Assembly (NCBI GenBank): GCA_963678855.1
Contig: OY787448.1
Coordinates: forward strand, 2,844,855 to 2,908,854
Direction: 5' to 3'
Source: F22 sp963678855
Lineage (GTDB): Bacteria > Bacteroidota > Bacteroidia > Bacteroidales > Bacteroidaceae
DNA: 64,000 bases
Every line of letters starts with the position of its first letter. Positions within the stretch are counted from its first letter, which is position 1. Positions 47,244-56,454 of this stretch are shown in pieces. Below the pieces are notes generated by a model, which saw only the letters and a list, made by a program, of their open reading frames with translations, was not told the origin of the DNA and made no database searches. A program made the translations under genes and the position numbers.

Positions 47244-47309
47244 ATCGCAAGCGCTTCCAACTAAAATCGCAAGCGCTTCCAGTTTGAGTTGGAAGTGCTT
47301 GCGATTTTT
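47244..47309. terminator. Bidirectional terminator with a duplicated arm
   Basis: ATCGCAAGCGCTTCCA occurs twice in direct orientation (47244-47259 and 47266-47281) and once inverted (47289-47305). The second copy pairs with the inverted one to form a 16-bp stem with T-tracts on both sides (TTTTT on plus, TTTT on minus), serving the YcaQ-type gene and recA. The first copy could compete for the same partner. Confidence 0.75.
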
Positions 47310-47330
47310 GACTAGTTTGTAGGACTATTT

Positions 47331-48404
47331 TTATGCTTCTGGAGTTAGAATTTCGTCCGAATCTAATAGCTCTTCTTTAGCACCTGTAATCTCAGCCATA
47401 ATCAAAGCTGAAATCTCTTCTGCCAATTCTGGGTTGTCCTGGAGCATCCCCTTACTAGCATCACGACCTTGACCTAGTTTTGTATCGTTATAGCTGTACC
47501 AAGAACCGCTCTTCTTCACGATACCGAAGTCTACACCCAAATCAAGAATCTCACCAATGCGAGAGATACCTTCACCAAACATGATGTCGAATTCACATCT
47601 ACGGAATGGAGGGGCCACCTTATTCTTTACAATCTTCACTTTTGTCAAGTTACCGATTACAGTGTCACCATCCTTGATAGGAGTGCTACGACGCACGTCA
47701 ACACGTACAGAAGAGTAGAATTTCAATGCGTTACCACCAGTAGTTGTTTCTGGGTTACCAAACATTACACCAATCTTTTCACGCAGTTGGTTGATAAAGA
47801 TACACGTAGTATTTGTTTTAGCTACTGCAGATGTCAATTTACGCAAGGCTTGAGACATCAAACGTGCTTGAAGACCTACACGGTTGTCGCCCATCTCGCC
47901 TTCAATTTCAGCCTTAGGAGTCAATGCTGCAACAGAGTCAATAACAATAATATCAATGGCAGCAGAACGAATCAAAGCTTCTGCTATCTCCAGAGCTTGT
48001 TCACCATTATCTGGCTGTGCAATCAACAAATCAGAAGTACTTACACCTAATGATTCAGCATATGTAGGGTCGAATGCGTGCTCAGCATCTACGATAGCTG
48101 CAATACCACCTGATTTTTGAGCTTCTGCCATGGCATGGATAGCCAATGTAGTCTTACCAGAAGATTCTGGACCGAAGATTTCTACGATACGTCCCTTAGG
48201 ATATCCGCCCACACCTAGTGCAGCATTTAGTCCAAGTGAGCCTGAATCGATTACTTCAATTTCTAGGTCTGGACGATCTCCAAGGCGCATCACAGTACCT
48301 TTACCGAAGTTCTTATCCATCTTGTCCATAGTAGCTTGCAAAGCTTTTAGTTTGCCAGCCATTTCTAACTGCTTACCATCAGCAGCGTCAGTTTTCTTTG
48401 CCAT
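47331..48404 (-). CDS. recA: Recombinase RecA
   Basis: A 357-residue strand-exchange ATPase. It shows Walker A GPESSGKTT, the catalytic VDAEHAFDPTYA region, Walker B IIVIDSVAAL, loop L1 EIEGEMGDNRVGLQARLMSQALR and loop L2 REKIGVMFGNPETTTGG. It has the acidic C-terminal tail. Its -7 box lies at 48478-48485. The convergent neighbour is a DNA glycosylase, so two repair genes share the terminator. Confidence 0.98.
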   Translation of the reverse strand: MAKKTDAADGKQLEMAGKLKALQATMDKMDKNFGKGTVMRLGDRPDLEIEVIDSGSLGLNAALGVGGYPKGRIVEIFGPESSGKTTLAIHAMAEAQKSGGIAAIVDAEHAFDPTYAESLGVSTSDLLIAQPDNGEQALEIAEALIRSAAIDIIVIDSVAALTPKAEIEGEMGDNRVGLQARLMSQALRKLTSAVAKTNTTCIFINQLREKIGVMFGNPETTTGGNALKFYSSVRVDVRRSTPIKDGDTVIGNLTKVKIVKNKVAPPFRRCEFDIMFGEGISRIGEILDLGVDFGIVKKSGSWYSYNDTKLGQGRDASKGMLQDNPELAEEISALIMAEITGAKEELLDSDEILTPEA

Positions 48405-48477
48405 TATAATGTATTCTTTAATTGTGAATCAAAATTATGATATACAGACTCTATATATGTCTGCATACAACGAAGGA

Positions 48478-48485
48478 CAAATATA
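48478..48485 (-). promoter_or_regulatory. recA -7 promoter box
   Basis: TATATTTG on the minus strand, about 74 bases before recA. No -33 TTTG at the usual distance and no obvious LexA-type palindrome. Confidence 0.5.
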
Positions 48486-48533
48486 CAAAAATCCTTTTGC
48501 ATATCTGTCCTTGTCGCTTATATTTTCGGAGAA

Positions 48534-49733
48534 TTATTTACCGAATTCGATATCCTCATTATGCTGTTCATGCCAAGGCAATCCTTGCTCGTTAAGGTAT
48601 GTCATAAATGGATCTGGATCGAATTGTTCTACATTGAATACACCAGGTTGTTTCCATTTACCTTCAAAGAAAAGCATTGCACCGATAGTGGCTGGTACAC
48701 CCGTCGTGTAGCTTACACCTTGCATGCCTGTTTCTTTGTATGCCACTTCGTGAGAACAGTTGTTGTACACATAATATGTACGCTCTTCTCCGTCTTTCAC
48801 ACCGCGGATACGGCAACCGATAGATGTTTCACCTGTATAGTTCTCACCTAGATCCTGTGGGTTAGGAAGGACAGCTTTCAAGAACTGGATAGGCACAATC
48901 TTTTGACCATTGTAATCAATCTCATCAATACGAGCCATGCCAATATTTTGAATGACTCTAAGGTGAGTAAGATACTCTTGGCCGAAAGTCATCCAAAAGC
49001 GTGCACGTTTGATAGATGGAAAGTGCTTTACAAGGCTTTCCAATTCTTCGTGATACATCAAATAGCTTTCACGAGCGCCTACATTAGGATAGTTTACTGG
49101 CTGGTGTACAGACAATGGATCTGTCTCTTTCCACTCGCCATCCTGGTAGAACTTACCACGCTGAGTAATCTCACGGATATTGATCTCAGGGTTGAAGTTG
49201 GTCGCAAATGCTTTGTGATGATCACCAGCATTACAATCTACGATATCTAGGTAGTGCATCTCGTCGAAGTAGTGCTTCGCAGCATATGCTGTGTACACAC
49301 CTGTTACACCGGGATCGAAACCACAACCAAGAATCGCTGTCAAACCAGCTTCCTTAAAGCGCTCATGGTATGCCCATTGCCAGCTATACTCGTACTTTGC
49401 TTCATCTTTAGGCTCGTAGTTGGCTGTATCAAGGTAGTGTACACCCTCAGCAAGACAGGCATCCATGATGGTCAAATCTTGGTAAGGAAGAGCTACGTTA
49501 ATGACCAACTCGGGCTTAAACTCTTGGAAGAGTGCACGAAGTTGCTCCACACTGTCGGCATCAACAGCCGCCGTTTGAATCGCAGGGTTGCCAATTGCTT
49601 TTACAATAGCATCGCACTTGCTTACTGTACGACTTGCTATCATAATGTCTGTAAAGATGTGGCTGTTTTGGGCCACCTTGTGCGCTACGACGGTTCCGAC
49701 ACCGCCAGCACCAATAATAAGAACTCTTGCCAT
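48534..49733 (-). CDS. Saccharopine dehydrogenase-family protein, probable carboxynorspermidine dehydrogenase
   Basis: A 399-residue cytoplasmic oxidoreductase with an N-terminal Rossmann fold (VLIIGAGGVGTVVAHKVA) and the family segments GCGFDPGVTGVYTAYA and ARFWMTFGQEYLTHL. The closest known role is carboxy(nor)spermidine dehydrogenase, which condenses aspartate semialdehyde with a diamine in the alternative spermidine pathway used by Bacteroidetes. The decarboxylase partner is not in this window. The gene lies upstream of recA on the same strand with a 129-base gap that contains the recA promoter. Confidence 0.85.
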   Translation of the reverse strand: MARVLIIGAGGVGTVVAHKVAQNSHIFTDIMIASRTVSKCDAIVKAIGNPAIQTAAVDADSVEQLRALFQEFKPELVINVALPYQDLTIMDACLAEGVHYLDTANYEPKDEAKYEYSWQWAYHERFKEAGLTAILGCGFDPGVTGVYTAYAAKHYFDEMHYLDIVDCNAGDHHKAFATNFNPEINIREITQRGKFYQDGEWKETDPLSVHQPVNYPNVGARESYLMYHEELESLVKHFPSIKRARFWMTFGQEYLTHLRVIQNIGMARIDEIDYNGQKIVPIQFLKAVLPNPQDLGENYTGETSIGCRIRGVKDGEERTYYVYNNCSHEVAYKETGMQGVSYTTGVPATIGAMLFFEGKWKQPGVFNVEQFDPDPFMTYLNEQGLPWHEQHNEDIEFGK

Positions 49734-49769
49734 TATTAGTTTTTTATCTTAATAAGTTATTGATAAGGG

Positions 49770-49810
49770 AAAAAAAGGGTAGTCAAACCGCTAGGCTAGA
49801 CTACCCCTTT
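49770..49810 (-). terminator. prs terminator
   Basis: GGGTAGTC (49777-49784) pairs with GACTACCC (49799-49806). On the minus strand the stem is followed by a T-run at 49776-49770. Confidence 0.85.
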
Positions 49811-49833
49811 TATAATATTGTGTTTCTGACGTC

Positions 49834-50775
49834 TTACTTAGTAATGTATTGGTCAGAAATAGATTCGTTGTTAAGCAGGCGACGAATAGTTTCCGCTAGT
49901 AGAGGGGCAACGCTCAATTGCTTCACCTTCTTACAATCCTTTGTATAAGGGATACTGTCTGTGAAGACGATTTCTTCAAGTACAGAATCTGTGATACGTT
50001 CGCTAGCTGGGTCAGACATTACACAGTGAGATGCGATAGCACGTACTGAGTTAGCACCTTGAGCTTTCATGATTTCAGCAGCCTTAGTCATTGTACCTGC
50101 TGTATCTACGATATCATCAAGGATAATGACATCCTTACCTTTCACATCTCCAATAATACGCATCTCAGCAACTACGTTTGCTTTTTCACGGCTCTTGTGT
50201 GCCATAACTAGGTCTACGCCTAGGAACTTAGAGTATGTGCTTGCACGCTTAGAACCACCTACGTCTGGAGTCGCGATGACAAGGTTGTCAAGATTCAATG
50301 ACTGAATATATGGCATAAACACTGCTGAACCGTATAGGTGATCCACTGGGATATCAAAGAATCCTTGGATTTGGTCAGCGTGAAGGTCCATAGTCATCAA
50401 ACGGTCGATACCTGCTGTTGCTAGCATATCTGCAACCAATTTTGCGCCGATAGCCACACGTGGACGATCCTTACGGTCTTGACGAGCCCAACCGAAGTAA
50501 GGGATTACTGCAATAATGCTCTTTGCAGAAGCACGCTTAGCAGCGTCAATCATCAACAATAGCTCCATCAAATTGTCTGAATTTGGGAATGTTGATTGTA
50601 CTAGAAATACGTGCGAGCCACGAATAGATTCCTCATAAGAAACAGTAAATTCACCGTCTGCGAAATGAGTAACGTTCATTTTACCTAGTGGTGCGTCTAG
50701 GTGATCACAAATCTTTTCGGCCAAGTAACGAGACTTCGTACCGGCAAATACCATAAATGGTTTATTCTCCTTCAT
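49834..50775 (-). CDS. prs: Ribose-phosphate pyrophosphokinase
   Basis: Makes PRPP from ribose 5-phosphate and ATP for nucleotide, histidine and tryptophan synthesis. Motifs: FADGEFTVSYEESIRG, the catalytic flexible-loop region GWARQDRKDRPR, and the PRPP-binding VIILDDIVDTAGT. The reading frame extends to 50820, but the promoter -7 box at 50822-50829 would start transcription at about 50815, after that ATG. The ATG at 50775 gives 313 residues, the normal family length, and is chosen. Confidence 0.95.
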   Translation of the reverse strand: MKENKPFMVFAGTKSRYLAEKICDHLDAPLGKMNVTHFADGEFTVSYEESIRGSHVFLVQSTFPNSDNLMELLLMIDAAKRASAKSIIAVIPYFGWARQDRKDRPRVAIGAKLVADMLATAGIDRLMTMDLHADQIQGFFDIPVDHLYGSAVFMPYIQSLNLDNLVIATPDVGGSKRASTYSKFLGVDLVMAHKSREKANVVAEMRIIGDVKGKDVIILDDIVDTAGTMTKAAEIMKAQGANSVRAIASHCVMSDPASERITDSVLEEIVFTDSIPYTKDCKKVKQLSVAPLLAETIRRLLNNESISDQYITK

Positions 50776-50821
50776 CTTTTTTTGAATGTCGGTTTTTATA
50801 TAGTTATTTAAAATCCGCATG

Positions 50822-50852
50822 CAAAGGTAGTGATAATTTCTACAATGGCAAA
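50822..50852 (-). promoter_or_regulatory. prs promoter
   Basis: On the minus strand TTTG (50849-50852), 19 bases, then TACCTTTG (50822-50829). Both boxes fit the Bacteroidetes consensus. Confidence 0.7.
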
Positions 50853-50877
50853 CGAATATCCCAATATGGGATTGTGG

Positions 50878-51486
50878 TTATTGTTTCTTTAACTTCAAGC
50901 CGACTTTCATTCCATCAAATTTGCTAGCAGCATTAAGAATGAGGCCTAATTGACTGTCTTTTTCAACTTTTTTACCAAGTGTTTCTGTGAGATCAAGCAG
51001 TTTATCCGCTGAACACATTAACTTTAGTGTAGATGAAGTGCCTGATATTTGAAGAGGTACACTCGCCTTAGTTTTGGGTACAGAAAGCGTAAGGACCTTA
51101 TTGTCCTTGTCGTAGCTGTAGTTTCCAATCACTTTCTTGCTGTTCTGCTTATTGATAACTGTGAAGTTTTGCTTACTATCAAATGTCAACACGATGTCTT
51201 GCATGTTGATTTTACGCGATTGCATTTCTTTATCTAATCGAGTCTCGATTTGATCTTGTACAGCCGCACCGCCCAAAGCCATCAATGGGTCTTCTGTATT
51301 CAATTCAATAGCCACCCCCGAGTATGCCCAATCTCCACGTATGCTGAAGAGAGAAATACCCGTTTTGTTTTCAACTATAGACTCAATCTTGTCTTTATTT
51401 GCCTTGAAAATGTCTGATAAACTCTGTGCACTAGCCGACAGAAAGCTCAACAGCATGAAGACAAGGATAAGAAAAATTCTGTTCAT
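50878..51486 (-). CDS. DUF4923 exported lipocalin-like protein
   Basis: A 202-residue protein with a signal peptide (about 1-20, ending ASAQ) and the DUF4923 pattern (GDWAYSGVAIELNTEDPL and NYSYDKDNKVLTLSV), predicted to be a small beta-barrel in the periplasm. It starts 11 bases after the engB stop on the same strand, so it is in the same operon. Function unknown. Confidence 0.82.
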   Translation of the reverse strand: MNRIFLILVFMLLSFLSASAQSLSDIFKANKDKIESIVENKTGISLFSIRGDWAYSGVAIELNTEDPLMALGGAAVQDQIETRLDKEMQSRKINMQDIVLTFDSKQNFTVINKQNSKKVIGNYSYDKDNKVLTLSVPKTKASVPLQISGTSSTLKLMCSADKLLDLTETLGKKVEKDSQLGLILNAASKFDGMKVGLKLKKQ

Positions 51487-51497
51487 GATATCATTGT

Positions 51498-52121
51498 TTA
51501 AAATGGATTGTTCTTTGCTTCCTCGCGAACCATTTGATTGATTTCGTCGATATAACCTAGAATCTCCTTACGACCGATACGGCGTTCAGACGACGATACA
51601 AAATAAGGTGGTAGCTCTTCCCATTGCTCTTCCAAATGTTTTAGATAGTGCTTAACTTTGGGCTTTTGCTCTCCGCTTTTTAGTTTGTCAGTCTTTGTAA
51701 AGATAATTACAAATGGTACACCTTTTTCTCCCAAATACTCAAGAAATTCCAAATCAATGGGTTGAGGCTTTAGACGTATATCAATCAATACAAACAAGCA
51801 AGTCAGTTGTTCGCGTTGTTCTATATAATCTTTAATTACTTTTGAGATTTGTCGTTTACCTTTCTTACTTCGTTGTGCAAATCCATAACCAGGTAAATCC
51901 ACCAAGTACCAATCTTCATTGATAAAGAAGTGGTTGATAAGCATGGTCTTACCAGGAGTAGAAGAAGTCATCGCCAACTTACGGCGATTAGTTAACATAT
52001 TGATTAGGCTAGATTTGCCCACATTGGAGCGTCCAATAAAGGCATATTCAGGTAATTTGGAATCAGGGCACATAGCCGGGTCCGTATTACTAATGATAAA
52101 TTCAGCTGATGATATTTCCAT
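51498..52121 (-). CDS. engB: Ribosome biogenesis GTPase EngB (YihA/YsxC)
   Basis: A 207-residue GTPase needed for 50S subunit assembly. Motifs: G1 GRSNVGKSS, G2-region STPGKTM, G3 DLPGYGFA, G4 TKTDKL and G5 SSSERR. The frame stays open to 52187, but the family begins at MEISSAEFIISN, so the start at 52121 is preferred; a TATCTTCG box (52128-52135, minus strand) immediately upstream makes the longer form less likely. Followed by the DUF4923 gene. Confidence 0.94.
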   Translation of the reverse strand: MEISSAEFIISNTDPAMCPDSKLPEYAFIGRSNVGKSSLINMLTNRRKLAMTSSTPGKTMLINHFFINEDWYLVDLPGYGFAQRSKKGKRQISKVIKDYIEQREQLTCLFVLIDIRLKPQPIDLEFLEYLGEKGVPFVIIFTKTDKLKSGEQKPKVKHYLKHLEEQWEELPPYFVSSSERRIGRKEILGYIDEINQMVREEAKNNPF

Positions 52122-52394
52122 ATATGCGAAGATACTGCTTTTCTGTCTACTGACCAAGTAGAGGGGGCTTTTTTTATTCTGATACACAAATCATTAGTGA
52201 AAGTCGTAAAATCCTGCTGTTTAGAAAACGTTTGCTTGTTAATTTAATGCTTTAGAAGTTGTAAATTGTGTCCTAGGTTATTGCTATGGACTATTTTTGT
52301 AACGTTTTGTGTGATTTGACTATAAGTATTGTTGCATTATGCGACTTAACATAATGGCCTTGTCACATTGTAACCTTTAAATAATCTTATACCA

Positions 52395-52637
52395 ATGAGC
52401 AAAAAAAAGTACTGTCAGCCTACGCTGATGGCTTTGTCCTGTATTACTGAGGGTGAAGTCTTTGCAGCATCTCTACCGAGTGGCATCCAAGATGGTGGAG
52501 CGTTTCATGTCGTTTCTACTCACACCCCTTTACAATCATTTAGCAGTAATACATCAAGTACATCTACTTCGGTGTCTAGCGACTATGGTACTGGTGATAG
52601 AGATGAGAGTGTTTCTGATTTGTTGGATGAATTTTAA
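52395..52637 (+). CDS. Microprotein 1 of the fimbrillin-amylase locus
   Basis: An 80-residue protein with an N-terminal KKKYCQP motif, a hydrophobic and acidic stretch ending EGEVFAAS, then a Gly/Ser/Thr-rich tail and an acidic end with Phe (SDLLDEF). It has no typical signal peptide. The plan is shared with the microprotein at 56455. It precedes the amylase lipoprotein gene by 12 bases, so they are co-expressed. Such short proteins occur widely in Porphyromonas and Prevotella near surface-protein genes, as I recall, but no function is known. A precursor peptide cut near AAS is a speculation. Confidence 0.65.
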   Translation: MSKKKYCQPTLMALSCITEGEVFAASLPSGIQDGGAFHVVSTHTPLQSFSSNTSSTSTSVSSDYGTGDRDESVSDLLDEF

Positions 52638-52649
52638 ACTTGTAGACAG

Positions 52650-55600
52650 ATGACTAGAATCCAAGTAATGACAATAAGACGTAGTGCTTTTATTATAGCA
52701 ACGATGCTTGTAGGCTTGTTGCTAATGATGACTGCTTGTAACGATGAAAATATCATACAAGAAAATGTCGTACCGCAATCTGGCCAAGAAATCACCATTC
52801 ACGCTTCACAACGGACGACTCGTATGGAGTATACCGACAACGGTGCCGAAGGTATCGCTATGTCGTGGAGTACGGATGATGCCTTTACATTATACAATCC
52901 AGCCAATCAAGACGCACGTCGTTTTGATATTGATGGAGCAACCATTAATGATCATCGTGCCGACTTTCATGGCACAGTACCAACAGGGCTGCAAGCAGAT
53001 CATCGTGTTGTAGCAGTTTATCCAGCTGGATTGCAAGTGGTCAACGATAAAGGTGTTTTGCTCGATCTTAGTGAGCAAAATCTAATTATAGGCGAAAATG
53101 CAGTGCCTAATACTGATTATCAATTCTTGCTTGCAGATGCACCTTATACCGCAGACCTTAATCTAGGATTCACTTTCTTGACATCTACACTGACTCTAGA
53201 CTTGGAATTTAGTGAATCTACAGTTGTGAAGAACCTCTATCTGTACGCTAAAAACGGCTTGTACAACAAGCGTTATGTACGTTTCGGTAGTGGCGATGTG
53301 TCTATGGGTCAGGTGGACCGTATCGCTGCAAAAAATCTACCTACTGAAGGTGTGACTAGCCTAAAAACAAATCTTGCACTGTTTAGTGGAAAGATGACTT
53401 CTGTTTCGCTATTGCTTGAAACAGATAAAGGATTCTTGCTGTATAAAACTAGTGGGGAGAAAAATCTTCAAGCTGGTACGCGCTACACAATGACTGTGGG
53501 TGGTGGTGCTTGGGAGACTCTGCCTACATTGTATTTCTTTGGAGATACTAATGGCTGGAGTGAAGGTCTTGCATTGACACCAATTCCTCATGAAGAAGGT
53601 ACGTACGAATATCGTGGTGCCATTAGTGGGGGACAATATAAGATTTTGAATCAATCAAGTTTCGAGGGTGCTACAGAGTACCGTATCAAAGAAGATGGTT
53701 GGCTGGATAAGATTACGGATGGTAATAATGCCGAATTGTGGGGAGATATCGAATACCTACGTGTAAGTACTTCCAATTGGGAAGCTTCTATGGGCTTTAC
53801 TACTATTTCTTTGATTGGTGATGCTACACCTACGGGAGGTTTTGATTTGAGCCAAATCTCTGGTAAAACTGAAATGACCCTAGTTCAAGATAAGCCTTTT
53901 GTGTACGCATGGGAAGGAGAATTGACTGCAGATGGGGAATTGAAATTTATAACAGTCAGTGGAGGTGACAATTGGAATGTACCTCAGTATGTGGCTGTCT
54001 CTACTGGAGATGCTGATAGTAAGATTGCAGCTAGCGGAGGTACATACGATGTCTCTTTACGCCCTGTGGGAACAAATGATGGCAATGATTATAAATTTAC
54101 TGTTACCAACTCTGGCCGCTATCGTGTAGAATTAGATCAAATCAACAGAGAAGTTACTTTTACGTATCTAACAGATCCTAACAATATCACTGTGGGGCTT
54201 CACACGATCCCAGCTATTCCAGACGCTGATCAAGCGCTGACAGTATACTTTAAGGCAGATAGTGAATCTGCATTATTCGATTTCGAAGAGGATGTGTATC
54301 TTCACGCTGGGGTTGTAACCAACGGTGTATGGGGCCATGTACCTGCAGGTTGGAGTGAGAATATCGAAAAATGTAAGATGACGCCAGTGGCTGGTCAAGA
54401 CAATACATGGAAGTTGGAAATGACTCCAACAGTTCGTGAGTGGTTTGGTGCTGGTACTGATGCAGTCACGAAACTTGGTTTTGTTGTCCGCAGTGCAGAT
54501 GGTAGCAAAAATGGAGTAGGTAGTGATGTCTATATTGCAACAAACGATGCATCTGCTGAAGCTTTCATGCCTGCTACTCCAGTAGAAAAGACCATGCCTA
54601 ATGGTCTAGAATATGGTATCAATAAAGTTGACAACAACACCGTTACTTTAGTTCTTTACGACAACAACACACGTGGTCTTCACCATGAGTATGCCTATGT
54701 TGTGGGTGAGATGAACGACTGGACACTTGCCAATAACGAAACTTCGCAAATGTATCGTGATAATGAAGCAGGTTGCTGGTGGATTACCTTCACTGGACTA
54801 GAATCGACCAAAGAATACGCTTTCGAGTATTATATCGGTGATGGCGATGATGCTTTCTATATGCCTGATGCCTATACGCATAAGATTCTAGATAGAGGGG
54901 ATAGCTATATCGCTGAATCAACTTACCCTGCTGCGAAGCGTCAATATCCAGAGCAAGGAGTTGGTACTTTGGCGACATTCCAACTACAAGAAACGGATAC
55001 GTACACATGGACTATGCCTGACTATACGATTGCTGATAGCCGTGATATGGTCATTTATGAATTGCACTTACGTGATTTCTCAGCTACAAGTGATATTGAT
55101 GGGGCTATTGCTCATCTTGACTACTTGAAAAAGTTAGGTATTGATGCTATTGAGTTGATGCCGACTCAAGAATTTGATGGTAATGAATCTTGGGGATACA
55201 ACCCCTCGTTCTTCTTTGCCATGGATAAAGCTTATGGTGAACCAAATGACTACAAGCGTTTTATCGACTTGTGTCACCAAGCGGGTATCGCTGTCATTCT
55301 AGATGTGGTGTATAACCATGCTACTGGTGCTAGTCCACTAGCAAAACTATACTGGGACAGCAGTGTCAATAAAACATCTGCTATCAATCCTTACTTCAAT
55401 GTAGATGCACCACACCCTTACAGTGTATTCCATGACTTCAATCATGAATCATCATTGGTACGTAATCATGTAAAGCGTAGCTTGAAGTATCTGATTGAAG
55501 AATACAAATTTGATGGTTTCCGTTTTGACTTGGCAAAGGGGATGACGCAAACTCAGAGTAATGAAAGCACAGCCAGAAACTATGACCAAAGTCGTTTTAA

Positions 55601-56423
55601 TATCTGGTATGATTATAACGACTATATCAAGAATGTTGATTCAAATGTGATGGTGATTCTTGAGCTATTTGCTGATGATGCCGAAGAGAATGCTTACGAT
55701 GCTAATGGCATCTTTATGTGGAAGAACTGCAATCATGCATATAGCCAAACGGCAGCTGGCTGGAGTAGTGAAAGTGATTTAAGTGGTGCTTATAGATCTG
55801 GTGGACACTGGGTAGCCTACCAAGAAAGTCATGATGAAGAGCGTACAGGTTTTGTACAGTTCGAGTATGGTAATGGCCCTTTGAAGGGTACAGACCGAAT
55901 GGACCTTCGTATGAGCCAACTAGGAAACAACGCAGCGCTATTCTTAACAGTGCCTGGTCCTAAAATGATGTGGGAGTTCCAAGAGTTAGGATTCGACACC
56001 TCGATTATGGAAGGTGGTCGTATGAGCAAAAAAACTCCAGCATGGGATATGCTGAACGATGAAGACAGAGTTGGTTTGTATCGTACATATAGCCGATTGA
56101 TGGCGCTACGTAATGCCAATGAAGATCTATTTGATATGTCATCTAATTTCAACTGGGATGTAGGTACGGGCAATTGGGATGATGGCCGCTTTATGTGGCT
56201 AGACTGTGCGACGCCTGTAGCTAAAAACCTAGTTGTTGTAGCCAACTATACAGATGTAGATGGAAAACAAATGACTGTATATATGCCACACGAAGGTACA
56301 TGGACAAACTATATGACTGGTGAAACCTTTACTGTAGGTTCAGATAAGATTCACCGACCACATGTAGCGGCTTGCAACTTTGAGTTGTATGTGGATAGCA
56401 ATGTGGTGATACCAGCAGAATAA
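52650..56423 (+). CDS. Surface lipoprotein: fimbrillin-like, SusE/F-like and GH13 amylase domains
   Basis: A 1,257-residue lipoprotein (lipobox MTAC near residue 30). Domains in order: fimbrillin/Mfa-like (about 40-275); SusE/F-like starch-binding modules (about 285-500, opening LYFFGDTNGWSE); a further Ig-like module (about 505-660); a CBM48-like E-set (about 680-775); and a GH13 barrel (about 800-1250). Catalytic residues are all present: nucleophile D960 (FRFDLAKG), acid/base E1005 (ILELFAD), and D1062 (SHDEER), with DVVYNH as region I. It should bind and cleave alpha-glucans at the cell surface. The fimbrillin-like front end is unusual for an amylase. An internal ATG at codon 7 is an alternative start. 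Confidence 0.88.
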   Translation: MTRIQVMTIRRSAFIIATMLVGLLLMMTACNDENIIQENVVPQSGQEITIHASQRTTRMEYTDNGAEGIAMSWSTDDAFTLYNPANQDARRFDIDGATINDHRADFHGTVPTGLQADHRVVAVYPAGLQVVNDKGVLLDLSEQNLIIGENAVPNTDYQFLLADAPYTADLNLGFTFLTSTLTLDLEFSESTVVKNLYLYAKNGLYNKRYVRFGSGDVSMGQVDRIAAKNLPTEGVTSLKTNLALFSGKMTSVSLLLETDKGFLLYKTSGEKNLQAGTRYTMTVGGGAWETLPTLYFFGDTNGWSEGLALTPIPHEEGTYEYRGAISGGQYKILNQSSFEGATEYRIKEDGWLDKITDGNNAELWGDIEYLRVSTSNWEASMGFTTISLIGDATPTGGFDLSQISGKTEMTLVQDKPFVYAWEGELTADGELKFITVSGGDNWNVPQYVAVSTGDADSKIAASGGTYDVSLRPVGTNDGNDYKFTVTNSGRYRVELDQINREVTFTYLTDPNNITVGLHTIPAIPDADQALTVYFKADSESALFDFEEDVYLHAGVVTNGVWGHVPAGWSENIEKCKMTPVAGQDNTWKLEMTPTVREWFGAGTDAVTKLGFVVRSADGSKNGVGSDVYIATNDASAEAFMPATPVEKTMPNGLEYGINKVDNNTVTLVLYDNNTRGLHHEYAYVVGEMNDWTLANNETSQMYRDNEAGCWWITFTGLESTKEYAFEYYIGDGDDAFYMPDAYTHKILDRGDSYIAESTYPAAKRQYPEQGVGTLATFQLQETDTYTWTMPDYTIADSRDMVIYELHLRDFSATSDIDGAIAHLDYLKKLGIDAIELMPTQEFDGNESWGYNPSFFFAMDKAYGEPNDYKRFIDLCHQAGIAVILDVVYNHATGASPLAKLYWDSSVNKTSAINPYFNVDAPHPYSVFHDFNHESSLVRNHVKRSLKYLIEEYKFDGFRFDLAKGMTQTQSNESTARNYDQSRFNIWYDYNDYIKNVDSNVMVILELFADDAEENAYDANGIFMWKNCNHAYSQTAAGWSSESDLSGAYRSGGHWVAYQESHDEERTGFVQFEYGNGPLKGTDRMDLRMSQLGNNAALFLTVPGPKMMWEFQELGFDTSIMEGGRMSKKTPAWDMLNDEDRVGLYRTYSRLMALRNANEDLFDMSSNFNWDVGTGNWDDGRFMWLDCATPVAKNLVVVANYTDVDGKQMTVYMPHEGTWTNYMTGETFTVGSDKIHRPHVAACNFELYVDSNVVIPAE

Positions 56424-56454
56424 GAATAAGTACAAATAAATTTTGAAAGTAACC

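Noticed and set aside
47221..47310. The repeated ATCGCAAGCGCTTCCA units as a CRISPR array
   Set aside because: Only two direct copies with a 6-base gap and one inverted copy; this is a terminator with a duplicated arm.
55829..56245. A 138-codon minus-strand ORF within the amylase gene
   Set aside because: It overlaps the conserved GH13 barrel and shows no family motif.
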